From contig JACCGJ010008365.1 in the NCBI GenBank assembly GCA_013407085.1, positions 1 through 64,000 on the forward strand: a DNA stretch of 64,000 nt, written 5' to 3'. Below the pieces are notes generated by a model. That model saw only the letters and a program-made list of their open reading frames with translations, was not told the DNA's origin and ran no database searches. The DNA comes from Atriophallophorus winterbourni (taxonomy: Eukaryota > Platyhelminthes > Trematoda > Plagiorchiida > Microphallidae). Positions 10,226 to 22,599 of the stretch are shown one piece after another; position 1 is the stretch's first letter; each line of letters starts with the position of its first letter. The translations under genes and the position numbers were made by a program.

Positions 10226-13200
10226 CCTGACATCATAACAGAGATTTTACCGTTTTTATTTTTTGCTAGATTTTATTTAAATGCGTATTAAAATTAAAAA
10301 AAATATTCGTGTTAATTTAATCGGGAGTCGATCAATAATACATAAAAAAACTTATGAAAATAGCCCAGACCACTAGGCATTCAAACTATTTTTAAATAGG
10401 ATTGCGGACTTACAAATGATTAGGTCCTGAGAGAATTTATTTAAGAAGCTCGCCACTATTACGCAGAAGAAAACTTTCCCATTTCTGATCAAAAAACCGT
10501 TCGAAAAAAATCAACGTAGTTCAATTTTTTAATGGTCTATAAAGCAAATAATTACAGTAAATATAGATTATAAATCTAGGGAGTGCATAAAAACGAAAAA
10601 GATATTTTGTCCATATTGAAAGCCAGCTTATGTATTGAGGTGCCAGCTTATAATTGGTCAACATTTAATTGCCAAGTTGAGCCAAGATCCTGTTTAGGCT
10701 TGATTCACGAATGATATGTTGCGACAGATTTCCATATGAACTAATCTGGAAATGCATACTACATTGTTGACCGAATATACGTGTTAATTATCCGTAGAGG
10801 ATATGCTTTGTGAAACTACCGAACATCTTTTTTGACAGTACTATGGTTTGGCAGGACTATTTTAAAAACATAGAACGCTATGAAGACATTAAATTACTGA
10901 TAATCCACACACTAGGTCCGTAAAACATTGAAATTTATTGGGATCCCCTAGAATATGTGAATTAGAAGGATTTAACTACGTGTACCGTTTCACATTTTTG
11001 ATGTTGCATGGTAAGCAGTTTGGTAAAGACCACGTAGGAAGTTCATCGAGAACTTTTTGTAGAATTCGGCAACGCTCTATTGTATAGTCCAATCTTTGAT
11101 ATCATACGTAAATAAAATGACTTTACTACGAGTGATTTCAGGTATATCGTTTGTGTACACCTCAAGGATTATTGCCCCCAAGACTGATCTTTGAAGTGAG
11201 CAACTTTTGAAATGTGTTTGTCAATATTCATCCGTGGAAAGCTCATCGAACTATTCACAAAATTGATGATGACGGTTCATAATCGAAGCACTGGACTCGA
11301 TTATCGCTCTTATTTGAGTTCATCAGCCGTACATATCCTCCGATTCGGGTGGGATTAAAACTCCGGACAATTGACATTGTAGTCCCACGCCTTACTAATT
11401 TGGCTACTATCCACCGTTTGATCGATGGCGATTAAGCGTTTATGTTTCTCCAGACTGGTACTTTCGAGTAAATTTCCTTGCCCGACAAGTCAGAAGGAGT
11501 AATCAACACCTGTTTTGGTCGCCAAAACCAAACAGATCTCCATATCAGGTCTTTTCATTCGATACTAGGTAAGCTAACACCAATTAAATCTGATGGACAT
11601 AGTTATTTAGGCGATTTTTGGAGAATATTTTATTCATGTTTGCCACTACTCATCCGTATCAGGCCCATTGACCTATTCAGAAATTTGATAACAACGGTTC
11701 ATAATGGAACCACTGGACTCGAATTTAGCTCTCATTTTTAACTTCTACTGTGTTCCACATGAACTTTAATCCTTATGACACTACCAGTCAAGTTATTCTG
11801 TATCCAGGTCAATAATCTTTCCCCCACCACAATAAACTCCATTTTCTCTAGCAGTAAGCTGTGGTCAACACGGTCAAATGTTGTAGAGATATACAAGTCA
11901 GAATCGTGGACAGGGTATTCATTGTCTGCGCTAGAATTCAGTTACCACAGATTATTTGTGATTGATGAGACAGTCATGTCTTGTCCAAAATATGTGCTGC
12001 GCGACGGGAAGAAACCTATTTTGTTCCAGATGTTTTATAATTTATTCATGTACAAATCCGTCGAAACGTTCAGAGACAACGGGCAACAATGCGACTGGTA
12101 TGCAGTTACAGACATCGGATTGGTTTTCACCTTTGTTTATAGGAGTAATTTATCCAATTTTCCAGTCAATAAGAACCTTGCTATAACGCAGTAAAGGTAT
12201 GAGAAGATCAGAGAGTGGTGAGCATTGAGCATGGGCGCATTGTATGAAAAACGTTGATATTTCACCAGCAGCTGCCGAAGTTTAGTATATAACGCAAAAA
12301 GCTCCACCAGGACACGTTCGGAGTCCTGAGCGATGTCATGTATTGTCTTAATTTGAGATCTGAATGCTCGTTATTGTAGAACATTTTAGTATAAAATTGA
12401 GCGAGTTTCATGGCGGTTTTGAGAGCTGTAGAGGTAGTTTCGTTCGTTTCTTCATACTCAATATCGAATTGCCGGTTGCTCGACTACATACGGTCGGAGG
12501 AAATATGGACGCATGATTGGCTTTAAGCCACCTACAGCCATTTGCAACATGAACTTGCACTTTCTAGAGTCTCGAAATCTTTATCTACATAAAAATTTAT
12601 CTTTAGAAATATATGATCTACCTTTGGAACAAATTTGGTTCTTTTTAGCATGTGCTGGACCGTATGCGGCTTATTTTACAACGGGACGTCCAGATGTTAT
12701 TCACACAATATGTTTCAAATTACTTTTGAAAGTATGTTACTCTAAAATTTCAAAAAACTCCCCTTATCAACAAGTGCAAAGAAGCATCTGATGGTTCGAT
12801 TATAATTTGGAATATGTGTATAATTTTTATATTGATGATTGACACATAATGAAACAAGCCATGGAAATTCAAGTCTTCTAGTAAAATACTAATCGTTCGA
12901 AGCTTACAAATTTATTCGTAATACGGTTGCAGTTGGTTACTACTATTTTATTCAAGATTTGCATATGAACACTAGTTTTGACTTGCTGCTTTCACTGTTG
13001 CAGTGGGTGAACTTGATACCAACATTTTTCACGAGGGCATAGATACCATTACGTTGGACAATACTCAAGCATCAAATGATTTTAGAGTTTTCAATGAGAT
13101 CCCCTCGTAGATTCCGTCTATCCAGCGAGAAGCAAAATAACTTTCATAGACTGCTATTTACGGTCTACACACTTGCTCATCAGTCATAAAATTTAGCTAT

Positions 13201-13683
13201 CTGTTAGAACAATTGGAGGTAATCAATATGCTTAACCAGTTAGAGTGATCGAGCATAAATGATATATTCAACATGTGCTCAGACGACGGATTTGTGTAAC
13301 TCAATTAAATCCTTCGAAGGATTTCAGCCCAAACCGGTTCAAACAGATCGCGCTCCGAAACGCGCCGCCTACTGCGTTGTACAGCAGTTGCACATTGAGG
13401 AAATAAATTTAATTCTGCTATGGAGTCCAATAATTACTAGTATAAACTTTGGCGAAAAAAGATTATTCTGTTCAACGATTCATGCCAGTAATTTGCTGTT
13501 CATAATGTTAAGCTACATATTTCATGTATAAAATATCTAATGACCCTACCGAAATACTTGAGAAAATCCAATTCACATAGCAATATGACAAAAACAAAAT
13601 AATTAGCTAAAAGGAGACACAACAATTAAGCAAACAAATCAAGCCATCACTGAAAATGAGGATGAATAATAGAAAAGTGTTGG
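10226..13683. other. Long AT-rich stretch without a recognised gene
   Basis: One imperfect direct duplication is visible: 11226-11324 resembles 11647-11746 (shared CATCCGT, GACGGTTCATAAT or AACGGTTCATAAT, and CACTGGACTCGA). Frames of 139 codons at 11775-12194, 92 at 12513-12791 and 90 at 13259-13531 have no motif that I recognise and no convincing splice context. They could be chance frames or ancient relics. Confidence 0.4.
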
Positions 13684-14175
13684 AAAATGTTCGCGACAGA
13701 GTGGGGAATGATAGTCATGAAAACAGAAAGATTTTAATGAATCGGTGAGAGTAGTTTAGTGATAACGTTTTACTTCTAACGCAGAAGATTCGTCAGACTA
13801 ATGGAGTGCGAAAAGAGATCAAGCATACATTTCATTCAACTGATCAATCCTTAATTGGTTAAGAACTGCACAAGCCATTGTGGGTGCTGCGCACTTTAAG
13901 ATAGACGGGCGCAATCAATACCAACTGACGCACCACCACCTTTACATGTCGTATAATACCTCAATTGGTTTAATCTTAGCAGGTGTGAATTACAGAATAG
14001 CTCGATTGCGTAATCGGTGCGCACACTAGCGGTCAAGCACGTTAATGTTTATCCACTGCAGAACCCGATTGTGGAGATATAAGCCCCATTCATCTTATTG
14101 ACTGCATTCTTACCAGCTTTTGTTATCTCAACCGCCTCAGCGTTCGATGTATGGTTTTACCCGCACACTTATCAC
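13684..14175 (+). repeat. Hammerhead-bearing repeat (Penelope/retrozyme-like), copy A
   Basis: It starts TGGAAAATGTTCGCGACAG and matches 58006-58395 along most of its length (AATGAATCGGTGAGAGTA, AACGTTTTACTTCT...CAGAAG, CTCGATTGCGTA, GGTGCGCACACTAG, GTCAAGCACGTT, GTTTATC). A decayed hammerhead lies on its minus strand (13764-13796). Positions 13810-14175 form the left arm of a long inverted repeat with 14317-14678. Confidence 0.65.
13764..13796 (-). ncRNA. Decayed hammerhead ribozyme motif
   Basis: On the minus strand the core CTGACGA (13796-13790) is followed by a stem II of CTTCT/AGAAG. Where the motif needs GAAAC, it has AAAAC, so G12 is replaced by A. A short self-complementary ACGT follows, then the cleavage-site U. 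The change at G12 should abolish cleavage. It corresponds to 58082-58126. Confidence 0.5.
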
Positions 14176-14316
14176 AAACATCCAGAAAACTCAATACTAG
14201 GATAAGTTAACACAAAAATGGAATCTGTATGCAGCCACGTAATTCCATTAAATATCAATCAATGACCAGAGATTCAGCACTAGTTGAACTCGTGCGTTGA
14301 TCTTGATAACGTAGAA

Positions 14317-14678
14317 GTGATAAGCGTGCGGGTAAAACCATACATGGAACGCTAAAGCGGTTGAGATAAAAAAGGTAAGAATGCAGTCAATGAGATGAAT
14401 GGGGCTCATATATCCACAATCCGTTTCTGCAGTGAATAAACATCAACATGCTTGACCTCTAGCGTGCGCACCGATTACGCAATCGAGCTATTCTGTGATT
14501 CATACCTGTCAAGAACAAACCAATTGAGGGATTATACGGCATGTAGGTATTGTTGTGCGTCAGTTGATATTGAACGTGCCTGTCTATCTTCACGAGCGCA
14601 GAACCCACAATGGATTGAGCAGTTCTTAACCAACTTAGGATTGGCCAGGTGAATGAAATTTAAGCTCGATCTCTGTTC
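14317..14678 (-). repeat. Hammerhead-family repeat, inverted arm
   Basis: It is the reverse complement of 13810-14175 at roughly 85-90 percent identity by eye. Shared blocks include GTGATAAGCGTGCGGGTAAA against the left arm's end, and GAGCTATTCTGTGATTCA. The hammerhead portion is absent because the arm stops just before it. A 141-base spacer separates the arms. Confidence 0.7.
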
Positions 14679-14924
14679 ATACTGCGTTATAAGCCATAAG
14701 TTTACAATAATTAAATATAGCATTCTGCTGTTCGATGAAAGATGTTCCTAACCAACGTCCTCCATTATACACCCTAACCAAAAGCAGAGAATATAATATC
14801 TAACCGCTGTCATAATTATTCACTTTGAGTCATCCAGCAGAGCATTTTTTCATGTCATGTTTGATCGTTTGCTGTCCAAAGTTTGTTTTCGTTTAATATA
14901 TAGGGACTAACACTCAAATATGTT

Positions 14925-15880
14925 GAAATTCTGCTCACTCAGCCCGCAAACTTCAAGTGAGCTGACCAATGTGCTGCTGCGGGTCAAAAGGCCTGGAGGG
15001 AACATTTTTGACTACGTTCAGCCCTCACTTGCAGAAAAGCTGAGGTGCTATTGCCCCTCTACAAGACAATAGTGAGGCGACATTTAAAATGCTGTATCCA
15101 GGCTTGAAGGCCGTATTACCAGAAGGATATCGTGCAGCTAAAAAAGGTACAGAAGCTGGCCACTCGCATGATCGAGGGGTTAGCATACACCAATTATGAA
15201 AATCGTCTGTTAGCACTAGGACTTTTCTCGTGTAGGAGGAGGCAACTTAGGGGGGATCTTATGAGACCCTCAAGGTTGTCAAAGGATTAAGTTGTCTCGC
15301 ATTCGATAACTTCTTTCGGTTCTCTTTTTTGGTTGGTACACTAGGGCACAGTCTTAAGCTAAGTAAACAGCACACTAGGCTTGAATCCAGAACGCATTTC
15401 TTTAGCATTCGTATAGTGAACGCGTGGAACTCACTTCCCGCAGAACCAATCTTGGCAACTTCAGTAATTGCGGTTAAACATGGGCTGGACGAACAGTATC
15501 AAGTGATCTTCCCGTAGCATTACCCTTAAGACAAAAGCCCTATATATTTATGGTAAGAAAACCACCAAAAAACCACAAAATTATTCGGAAAATCATTTTG
15601 AAACTCAAAAAGCGTTTCTTTTTCATTTTTCGTATTTATTGAAATAAACTGCTGTCCATCGTCTTTTCATTCGATTAGACATGCAATATGCATTATCTCT
15701 CTCACCTTTTGGTGATGAGACCTCTCCCTCTTCCATTTAATGTTAAGCACCCCTGTGTTACTTACGAATCAATCCTGGAAGTGGTGGATGTTTTCAAGCA
15801 CACCTCCGAAAGAATCTAGGCACTCGTTTCGACTTGGTCGATTATCGCCCTTTGATACTGATACTGATATTACTGTTGAA
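14925..15880 (+). pseudogene. CR1-like LINE 3' half (group C)
   Basis: This is a decayed RT thumb plus C-terminal domain. Around 15050-15230 it reads PLYKTIVRRHLKC, VQKLATRMIEGLAYTNYENR and LLALGLFS. The frame 15329-15517 gives LGHSLKLSKQHTRLESRTHF, FSIRIVNAWNSLPAEP and ATSVIAVKHGLDE. Several frames are needed. The 3' UTR (15520-15880) matches 3625-3920 inverted and ends in GATACTGATACTGATA, a hexamer tail. It is a 5'-truncated copy of the same family as 3625-4100. Confidence 0.7.
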
Positions 15881-18657
15881 AAATAGGCATCAATGACGCA
15901 TTAAAACTGCCACGCAGCAGTCCAAATCATGCTATTCATCGCGCGATCATTTCAATGGCGGACAAAAATGCAAGATGGACGCCGCGAAGCAATATGAAGT
16001 AGTCACATTCGACACAGACTTTAGTCCATAGATTGTACCTGAGAGTTATATGTAATGTATCTAGGTTTATTATTTATGACAACCTTAATTGAAATCGCTA
16101 CTGCAATTTCAAAATTGCTTACGTTCTTAGATGTCATTCTGCACATTTTTCCATGTCTCGATGTTGAGCCTAAGCTATTTTTAATTTATTTCTCATTATT
16201 TTGTACCCTTTACAGGTTATATTTCCCGTACAACTTTCAAAAGACTGAAAGCTGCTCAAAGGTTGTATCTGGATTATTTCATGCGCGAGATCGGTTTCTC
16301 GTAAATATATTCCAGTAATGATCATTGAACAAAAGTTTTACCATGCGATCGACACGGCATTATTTTCCCAAATTAAAACTTTGCTTGCGTAAACATACAA
16401 AGGTGTTTACAGGTTATTTTATGGAAATAATATTAATAATATTGACAATTTTTTTCGTTTAGTTACCGCGAGAAATTAATTGTTTGCTTATTTCATAATT
16501 CTGCTGCAGAACGCGCCTCGGGTCATAAGTCACTTATACTTACTGCCATTTGTCAATTCATGTCTTTAGCAGATGTTTCAGGCACTGATGTCTTAAAAAT
16601 GTGTTCTCGCAGTTGACGCTTGCCATGAAAGGAGAGTTTACTGCTATAATAGCTCACTACGAGTTGACACTAGTAGAATCCTGTATGAACTAGAGTTATG
16701 TAAGGATTACTAAAATGTTTTTTTGATTTTTAACCAGTAGTTTACTTCCCTAAGTTTTTGGAGTAAACTATAAGATTATAAAAAAACAAAATTTCATACC
16801 AAAAATTCTGTTATAAAATTTGGTATACAGAATTTGTTATTGAACATTGATACACTCTGATGAGCTGTGGTAATAAAAAATTCCGTCTAATTTTGTACGC
16901 ATCTATTTCATTGCAAGCGTTCAGGTTATATGTAACTTATTACGATGCTTATTAACATCATAGTGAAGCAGCCTGCCTTAGATCTAAAAAACTGTTTATC
17001 TCTGCCCTTAATTATTTCCTCGTTTCTAATAATGGATCAATTGTTTACGGATAATATGTTATATCAGATTACAAAATATGGACATTTATTTAGTTTTTGA
17101 GTATTTTAACTTTCAGAATAAGGAGGCCACTTACATGTCAGCCGACGTATGATGGACAAATCATTACTTTTTATTATTTAATTTTAAATCTCTGATATGA
17201 ATTATATTGTATATTATCAAAGTAATAATAGCAAAAAATCCTAACTATTCGTCTCCAGCAGACGCTCCTGTAATACTTCATTATTTCCAAGAACATATTT
17301 TTTAATCATTTTAATGCTAACGACTCAATTCTTAGATTAATTTATTGTCGTAGTATTCTTTTCCAGAAAATGATTACTGCCCACTTCAAGCATTTTCAAC
17401 GAGCAGAATTAACCTGTCGCATACATTGTAAATTATTGCGAGCCACTGTATAGTTCTCCATAAGCTATACAAATATTTTCTATTGCATTGGTCATTGAAG
17501 AATAAACTTTGATGGATAATGCATCGATTTGCTTGCAAATTGTTATGTGTGACAGCATCAATGACTCGCCGAATCTTAGAATTGTAAGTGCAATACAATA
17601 TACCAAACCGACTGGAATTTAGAAACACAACTGGCTTATAATCAGCTTCATGTATTTAAAATATATGTGTGCTTCGTTAGCGTGTTCACGACATTTTTTG
17701 TGACTACTTGTAGTGGACCAAAATACACAAAATATAAATGAACTCACTAAAAGACCAATTGAGAAAATGTCCAACAAAAGATTCAGTGAAGTTCAAAGAT
17801 AGCGAGAATATCCATGTAGGATAATCCAGTAGCTGGAATCCAAGGTGCAGGATGAGCTACAAATGTTGGAGGATCCATTAATCACAATTCCTGCACAAAG
17901 CAGCACACACAAACTTTGCAACCACGGAAGTAGACAAATCCGGGGAGTTCGAAATTATATTCGCCACCGGAAAGTATTTTTTACAAGCATTTATTCGAAT
18001 AATGCAAACAATTCTTGTGTACAATGGAGACAGCGTTCACTTGAAATTGGATGCACATGAAGATTTAGCTATCTGAATTCTTGCGGGACGCGAAAGTTAT
18101 ATGACTTCAGAGGTTGTATTCTCCACTAGTTCCAGTCACGCAAATTAATAATAATGAATGTTCAAGTATGAGGAACACCTCAGTATATTTTATAATGAGG
18201 GTGAGATATGCTCTAAATTGAGCAATGTGTTAAATATTATTAACAAACGCCCACGATTTAATATACTTTCGACATTTACGCTTATGTTCAGTCAACATAA
18301 TTTCATACACAGACGAAATTATTAAAATCTGTCTAATTGGGTTCTTTTTCGGCTGCTTACAGAAATACAGATCTCGTTTCATATTTGAGCACGGAACTGG
18401 CGAGGCACTTCAAATTGCATTCTCCCCAGGAGAAGTGTTACCAAATCATGATCAGCTTCATAATTTCTGCAAAGATACTGTAAACTCGAAATGATCGAAT
18501 AAATTCTCGCTTTTAGCTACAGCTGATTGCTTAGCTCGGAATTACCAGCTTATGCTAAAACATCTGTTCACAACTATCTAAGATAGTTTTGATCTGCAGG
18601 CTGAAACTTCGTGTACACGAATAAAGTCATTTTCTTCTCTTCTTCTTCTAATGTCAG
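15881..18657. other. Intergenic, no gene recognised
   Basis: Low-GC sequence with short frames only. A 71-codon frame at 17845-18060 (containing QDELQMLEDPLIT) looks mildly protein-like, but its upstream AG acceptor would put a TAG in frame, so I do not call it an exon. Confidence 0.35.
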
Positions 18658-18778
18658 GCGATTGAGCGTACCATTGTACCGTACAACACCTGCAGTTCGA
18701 CGGGAGTTTCAAACCAAAGATTGCGTCTGGATTATTTACAGAGCTCCTTTTAAAAACGATCAATGTTACTTAAAAAGT
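18658..18778 (+). CDS. Possible internal exon, unidentified
   Basis: A strong pyrimidine tract (TTTTCTTCTCTTCTTCTTC) leads to CAG at 18655-18657. The following 121 bases are open in the frame with one leading base (REFQTKDCVWIIYRAPF within it) and can end at a GTAATG donor at 18779. In that frame TGA comes soon after the donor. There is no homology that I recognise and no partner exon was found. It could be chance. Confidence 0.22.
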
Positions 18779-21079
18779 GTAATGAGGAAGGCTGTTTGAA
18801 GACAAGGTAATATGTTCCTTCGAAACAGTACCTAAAGCGGTAATATGCTAAATACGAAATCAGTTTGTCGATCACCAACTGGATAAAATATATTTATTTC
18901 GGACTTAGATAAGTCTCTTTCATTTAAGAAACATATTCAAACTGTTAAAAGGCCTGGTCATCAATTACATTTAGTAATTAAACGGCCGGATAGCGTTATC
19001 CATGTAGAACCGGTTTGTTTTGCTGAGGTGAGACAGAATGTGCTCTCATGGAAATTAACATACACAAATCTGTGTTTTAATGGGGCATCAATTCTTAGCT
19101 TATATTGCACTTATCCATTATACATAATAGGGCGTCTCTGTGTAACGGTCCATAATGACTCTGAACCAGACCGACTCTTAAGTTTAGCGGAAATTATTCA
19201 AAACATAATGGTGGTTGTTGGTTATAGTATATGAATACACAGCCCTTATTATTGCGGAGAATTCTTAGAAAAATCGTGAAGAGACCAAATTTAGAATATG
19301 AACGGTAGGTATCAACCTGATATCTTTTGGCTAAATTTCGATTTGACTTGTATCCTGAAAAGGTAGTTCATAACGTATAATTATCTTCCGTTAACTACCT
19401 TGAGTAAGTAAGTATGATGTACAGAAAACTTAACACCGGATTAAAGTCGAATTAATGTTTTAAAGTAACCCCGAAATAATAACTAAAATGTCGACTGATT
19501 ATGTTTGAGGAATATATTTGGCTAAGTGAATTATGGATCACGTTCGTAACTCAGACTGTTACGGGTCATTGGTCCACATCGAATTGACTTGGGTTCATAT
19601 TTTTCTTCACAACGGCAGATTTCTTGGAACATTTTTATCAATTCTCGTATCAGAACTGGTTTACATGTTTCTTCCTTGTTCATCGAATTGACCTCTTTTA
19701 AATCGATCTGATTGGTGGGATCTAAAAGTGGAATGAAGTTTGATAAGTTATGCAATAGGTAATTTTCAATGTAACTCAAAAATCCGAAGTTCTTTTAGTC
19801 GAAAATGCGTTGAATTTGGAAAACAACACGATTAAAATATCAATATTGAAAATGTGAGTACATCAGAGACATGCATGAATGCATGCACAAATTATAAATT
19901 GGTATTACGAATAAATGACTTGATGCAAACATATTCAGTGTAAGTTTTGAAGCATGACATTAATTCGAGTTTCGTATTGGTTGAAGGCAAACTTTTCGAA
20001 AAAAATGAAACATGGAGAGAATAAAATAACCTGTAATTCATGTGAGAAAGAGGTATTAGTAAAATACACAATGTTAGTTTTTAATTACTCATCGTATGTA
20101 TAAGAGCTATGTTTTATGGGCTCGAGATAACTATTCCTAAAATCCAAAATAACTTTCTATATCTGTGTCTATGATGTTATGCCGTTGAGACATCATGTTA
20201 TCCGACATTAACTGCAGTGCGATGCAGCCACCCTCTTTTGCGAACTTTGTTATCCATGTTCATTTGAATCTCTTATATATATATCCAGGTGAGAAGTAAG
20301 ATCAGTCCGTTTTCAAATATGCCAAAGTAAATCAACATACAATTAAAGGATATCAGCCTAATGTTTATGAGTTTTGAAGCAATTTGTTGTCCCGAAAACA
20401 TAAATTTCTTCTTTACTTCGAGTTCCGTTCAAGAAAATAATCATGTTGTGTTGAAAATCAAGCGGTGTATTAAAATCGTAGGTAACACTTGATTGTTTTA
20501 CAGGAAATGAATATATATTAATTATATTAGTCTATTCGGTACAGTTTTTATAAGTTTTGAAAAAACTCGATTGTTAGCAAGTAAAAATTAACGAAAGTAA
20601 AACTAGCAAATATAAGAACATCCAAAGAGGCAAGTAATTGACGTTAAACGAAATGAAATTCAACGCTTCTTAACTAAGTAAACTAGTCTTAAATTTTTCA
20701 GAAATTACCTGAGTATCGTACTAATGTCTTAGTTACATATATCAAAAGTTTACTTTGTGCTACAATTTCAAATTGTGGCAAGACTACTTGGCTATAAGGT
20801 GGCTCCGTTTCGTTTCAATGTCATCAAACGTTTTACAATTAAAACAACAGATTTAAAGCTCCGTATGATGTAAAATACTTAATCACAAGTATTTTACTTG
20901 TGAACCCCTGGTAATTAAAGTTAGCACGATCGTGATGTTCAATCACATATACCCATACACACGTGGTTGGCACTTTACACAAAAATCCGGATTTGTATGC
21001 ATTATCATCACTCACCCAACAGCTGTACGATAGGACTAAAAGCGAGGGCACGTTTTGTGACCTGTCATGTCTGATCTGG
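18779..21079. other. Intergenic, no gene recognised
   Basis: AT-rich, with frames under 85 codons and no motif. No dispersed-repeat match noticed. Confidence 0.35.
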
Positions 21080-21480
21080 GGAAATCCATGTTAGGTGCGA
21101 TAAGACCATGGCGAAGGAAGCGATAGATGTTATAAAAGACGTTTGAGTGCAATCGGTTAGGACAGTTTTGGGGTAACGTTTCACTTCTGACACAGAAGCT
21201 TTGTTAGACAAAGGATAGTCAGGACATGAAACAGGATTAAGTAGTAGTAAACCTCCCAACCACTGATTTGATCTTACCGCTAAACAGCCTATAGTAGGAC
21301 TACAATGTGTCACGTCTCGTGGGAATGACCAGGATCAGTGGTCGATTTGCCAACTAGCGTGTATCCACATCTAATACAAGTGAACACGGTGAAGGTCAGT
21401 TGACACAGCGGCCTAAATGCGTGGTCTATCAGCCTTTGGCTCGCTTCACGGTGCGCCTGTTTTGGGTCTAGTTCGTCGCT
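21080..21480 (+). repeat. Hammerhead-family repeat, divergent copy
   Basis: Around 21172-21207 it reads GGTAACGTTTCACTTCTGAC then ACAGAAGCTTTGTTAG, the same hammerhead block as at 58082-58126. The flanks differ from the other copies (for example CTCGTGGGAATGACCAGGAT), so it is a related but distinct subfamily. On the minus strand the core is CTAACAA where CTGACGA is expected; G5 and G8 have both changed to A, so it should be inactive. Confidence 0.5.
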
Positions 21481-22599
21481 GAAAAGTGTTCTATCTTATG
21501 CAAAATGGAACATGCTGTGGAGCTGAAGACCTGTCTTGGATGAGCGGAAGTGTATCGTAGAACAGCATCTGTATCGATAGGTTTCCGATAGACAGATGTT
21601 TTTATTTTTCCCGTCTACATTTTGTGCTAAACAGTCCAAAATGGAAGAGTGTCTGCGCAAGGATTCCACTTCCTTTATTACCGTAATACGTGAGTATATT
21701 TCAGATAAATAGCTAAAGAAGGCCTCCAACTGATCTCGTTTGATGATAAAAATGTGCGTTTAACATAGCGCTGACATAATTTTGGCTTACGCCCTTCATT
21801 ATATATATATCTCATATATATAATATATATATATATATCGAAAATAATACAGTGGACCAACTCCACAAAATTCGAACAATTGATCAGTCACCCGGCTCCA
21901 CAACTTTAGTGTAATATGTTCAAATATTCCAGAACCTGATGCTTCACTATTTGAGGCTCGGATGTAGCACGACATTAAGGTGTGGTTTGACCTATGCAAC
22001 ATATTATGCTCATCTTAGTGAATCAGGTTACTAGAAAACGTGATTTGCCACACCACGACAAACCACGATTGCTTAAGTTAACAGTACACAATGAAAGATA
22101 TCAAGAAGAAATATTGCTAAACGCATAAATGCAACGAAGTAACTCAGAAACACCCTGCCATATCTACCTTGATATTCCATGGCGCGAGAGTAACGGCACA
22201 ACAGCTGATCGTAGAAACTATTCTTCCCATGGACTTGTATTTGAACTTGTATTTGTACTTTGACTTTGAAACTTCTTATTACTTGAGATTCTAAAAATTA
22301 TTGTTAATTCTTCAACTCACGAACGCTCTAAACATGAATGTAAGCACGAGAGATTCCTGGCAGAAATTATGAACATTTCCGAAAACGTTGCGCTCGATAT
22401 TTCCGTCTACTACGATATCTGAAGTAAAATAAAGTGTGTCCAAATTCGCTAAATGGGACCGCTCTAAAGAGTGTCATGGCGGATAGACTAAGATTCAATT
22501 GGAAAGACTATAAACATAAGTTATCAAAAGGGTTATTCTATCTGATCCCACCGTCAAAGTACGAGACAATCATTGAGTTCAGAATATAACTAACGGTCA
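21481..22599. other. Intergenic with an (AT)n tract
   Basis: A TATATAT microsatellite lies at 21797-21840. Otherwise no gene or repeat is recognised. Confidence 0.4.

Noticed and set aside
16860..16890. CTGATGAG at 16857 as a hammerhead core
   Set aside because: No GAAA closes a stem II within a reasonable distance.
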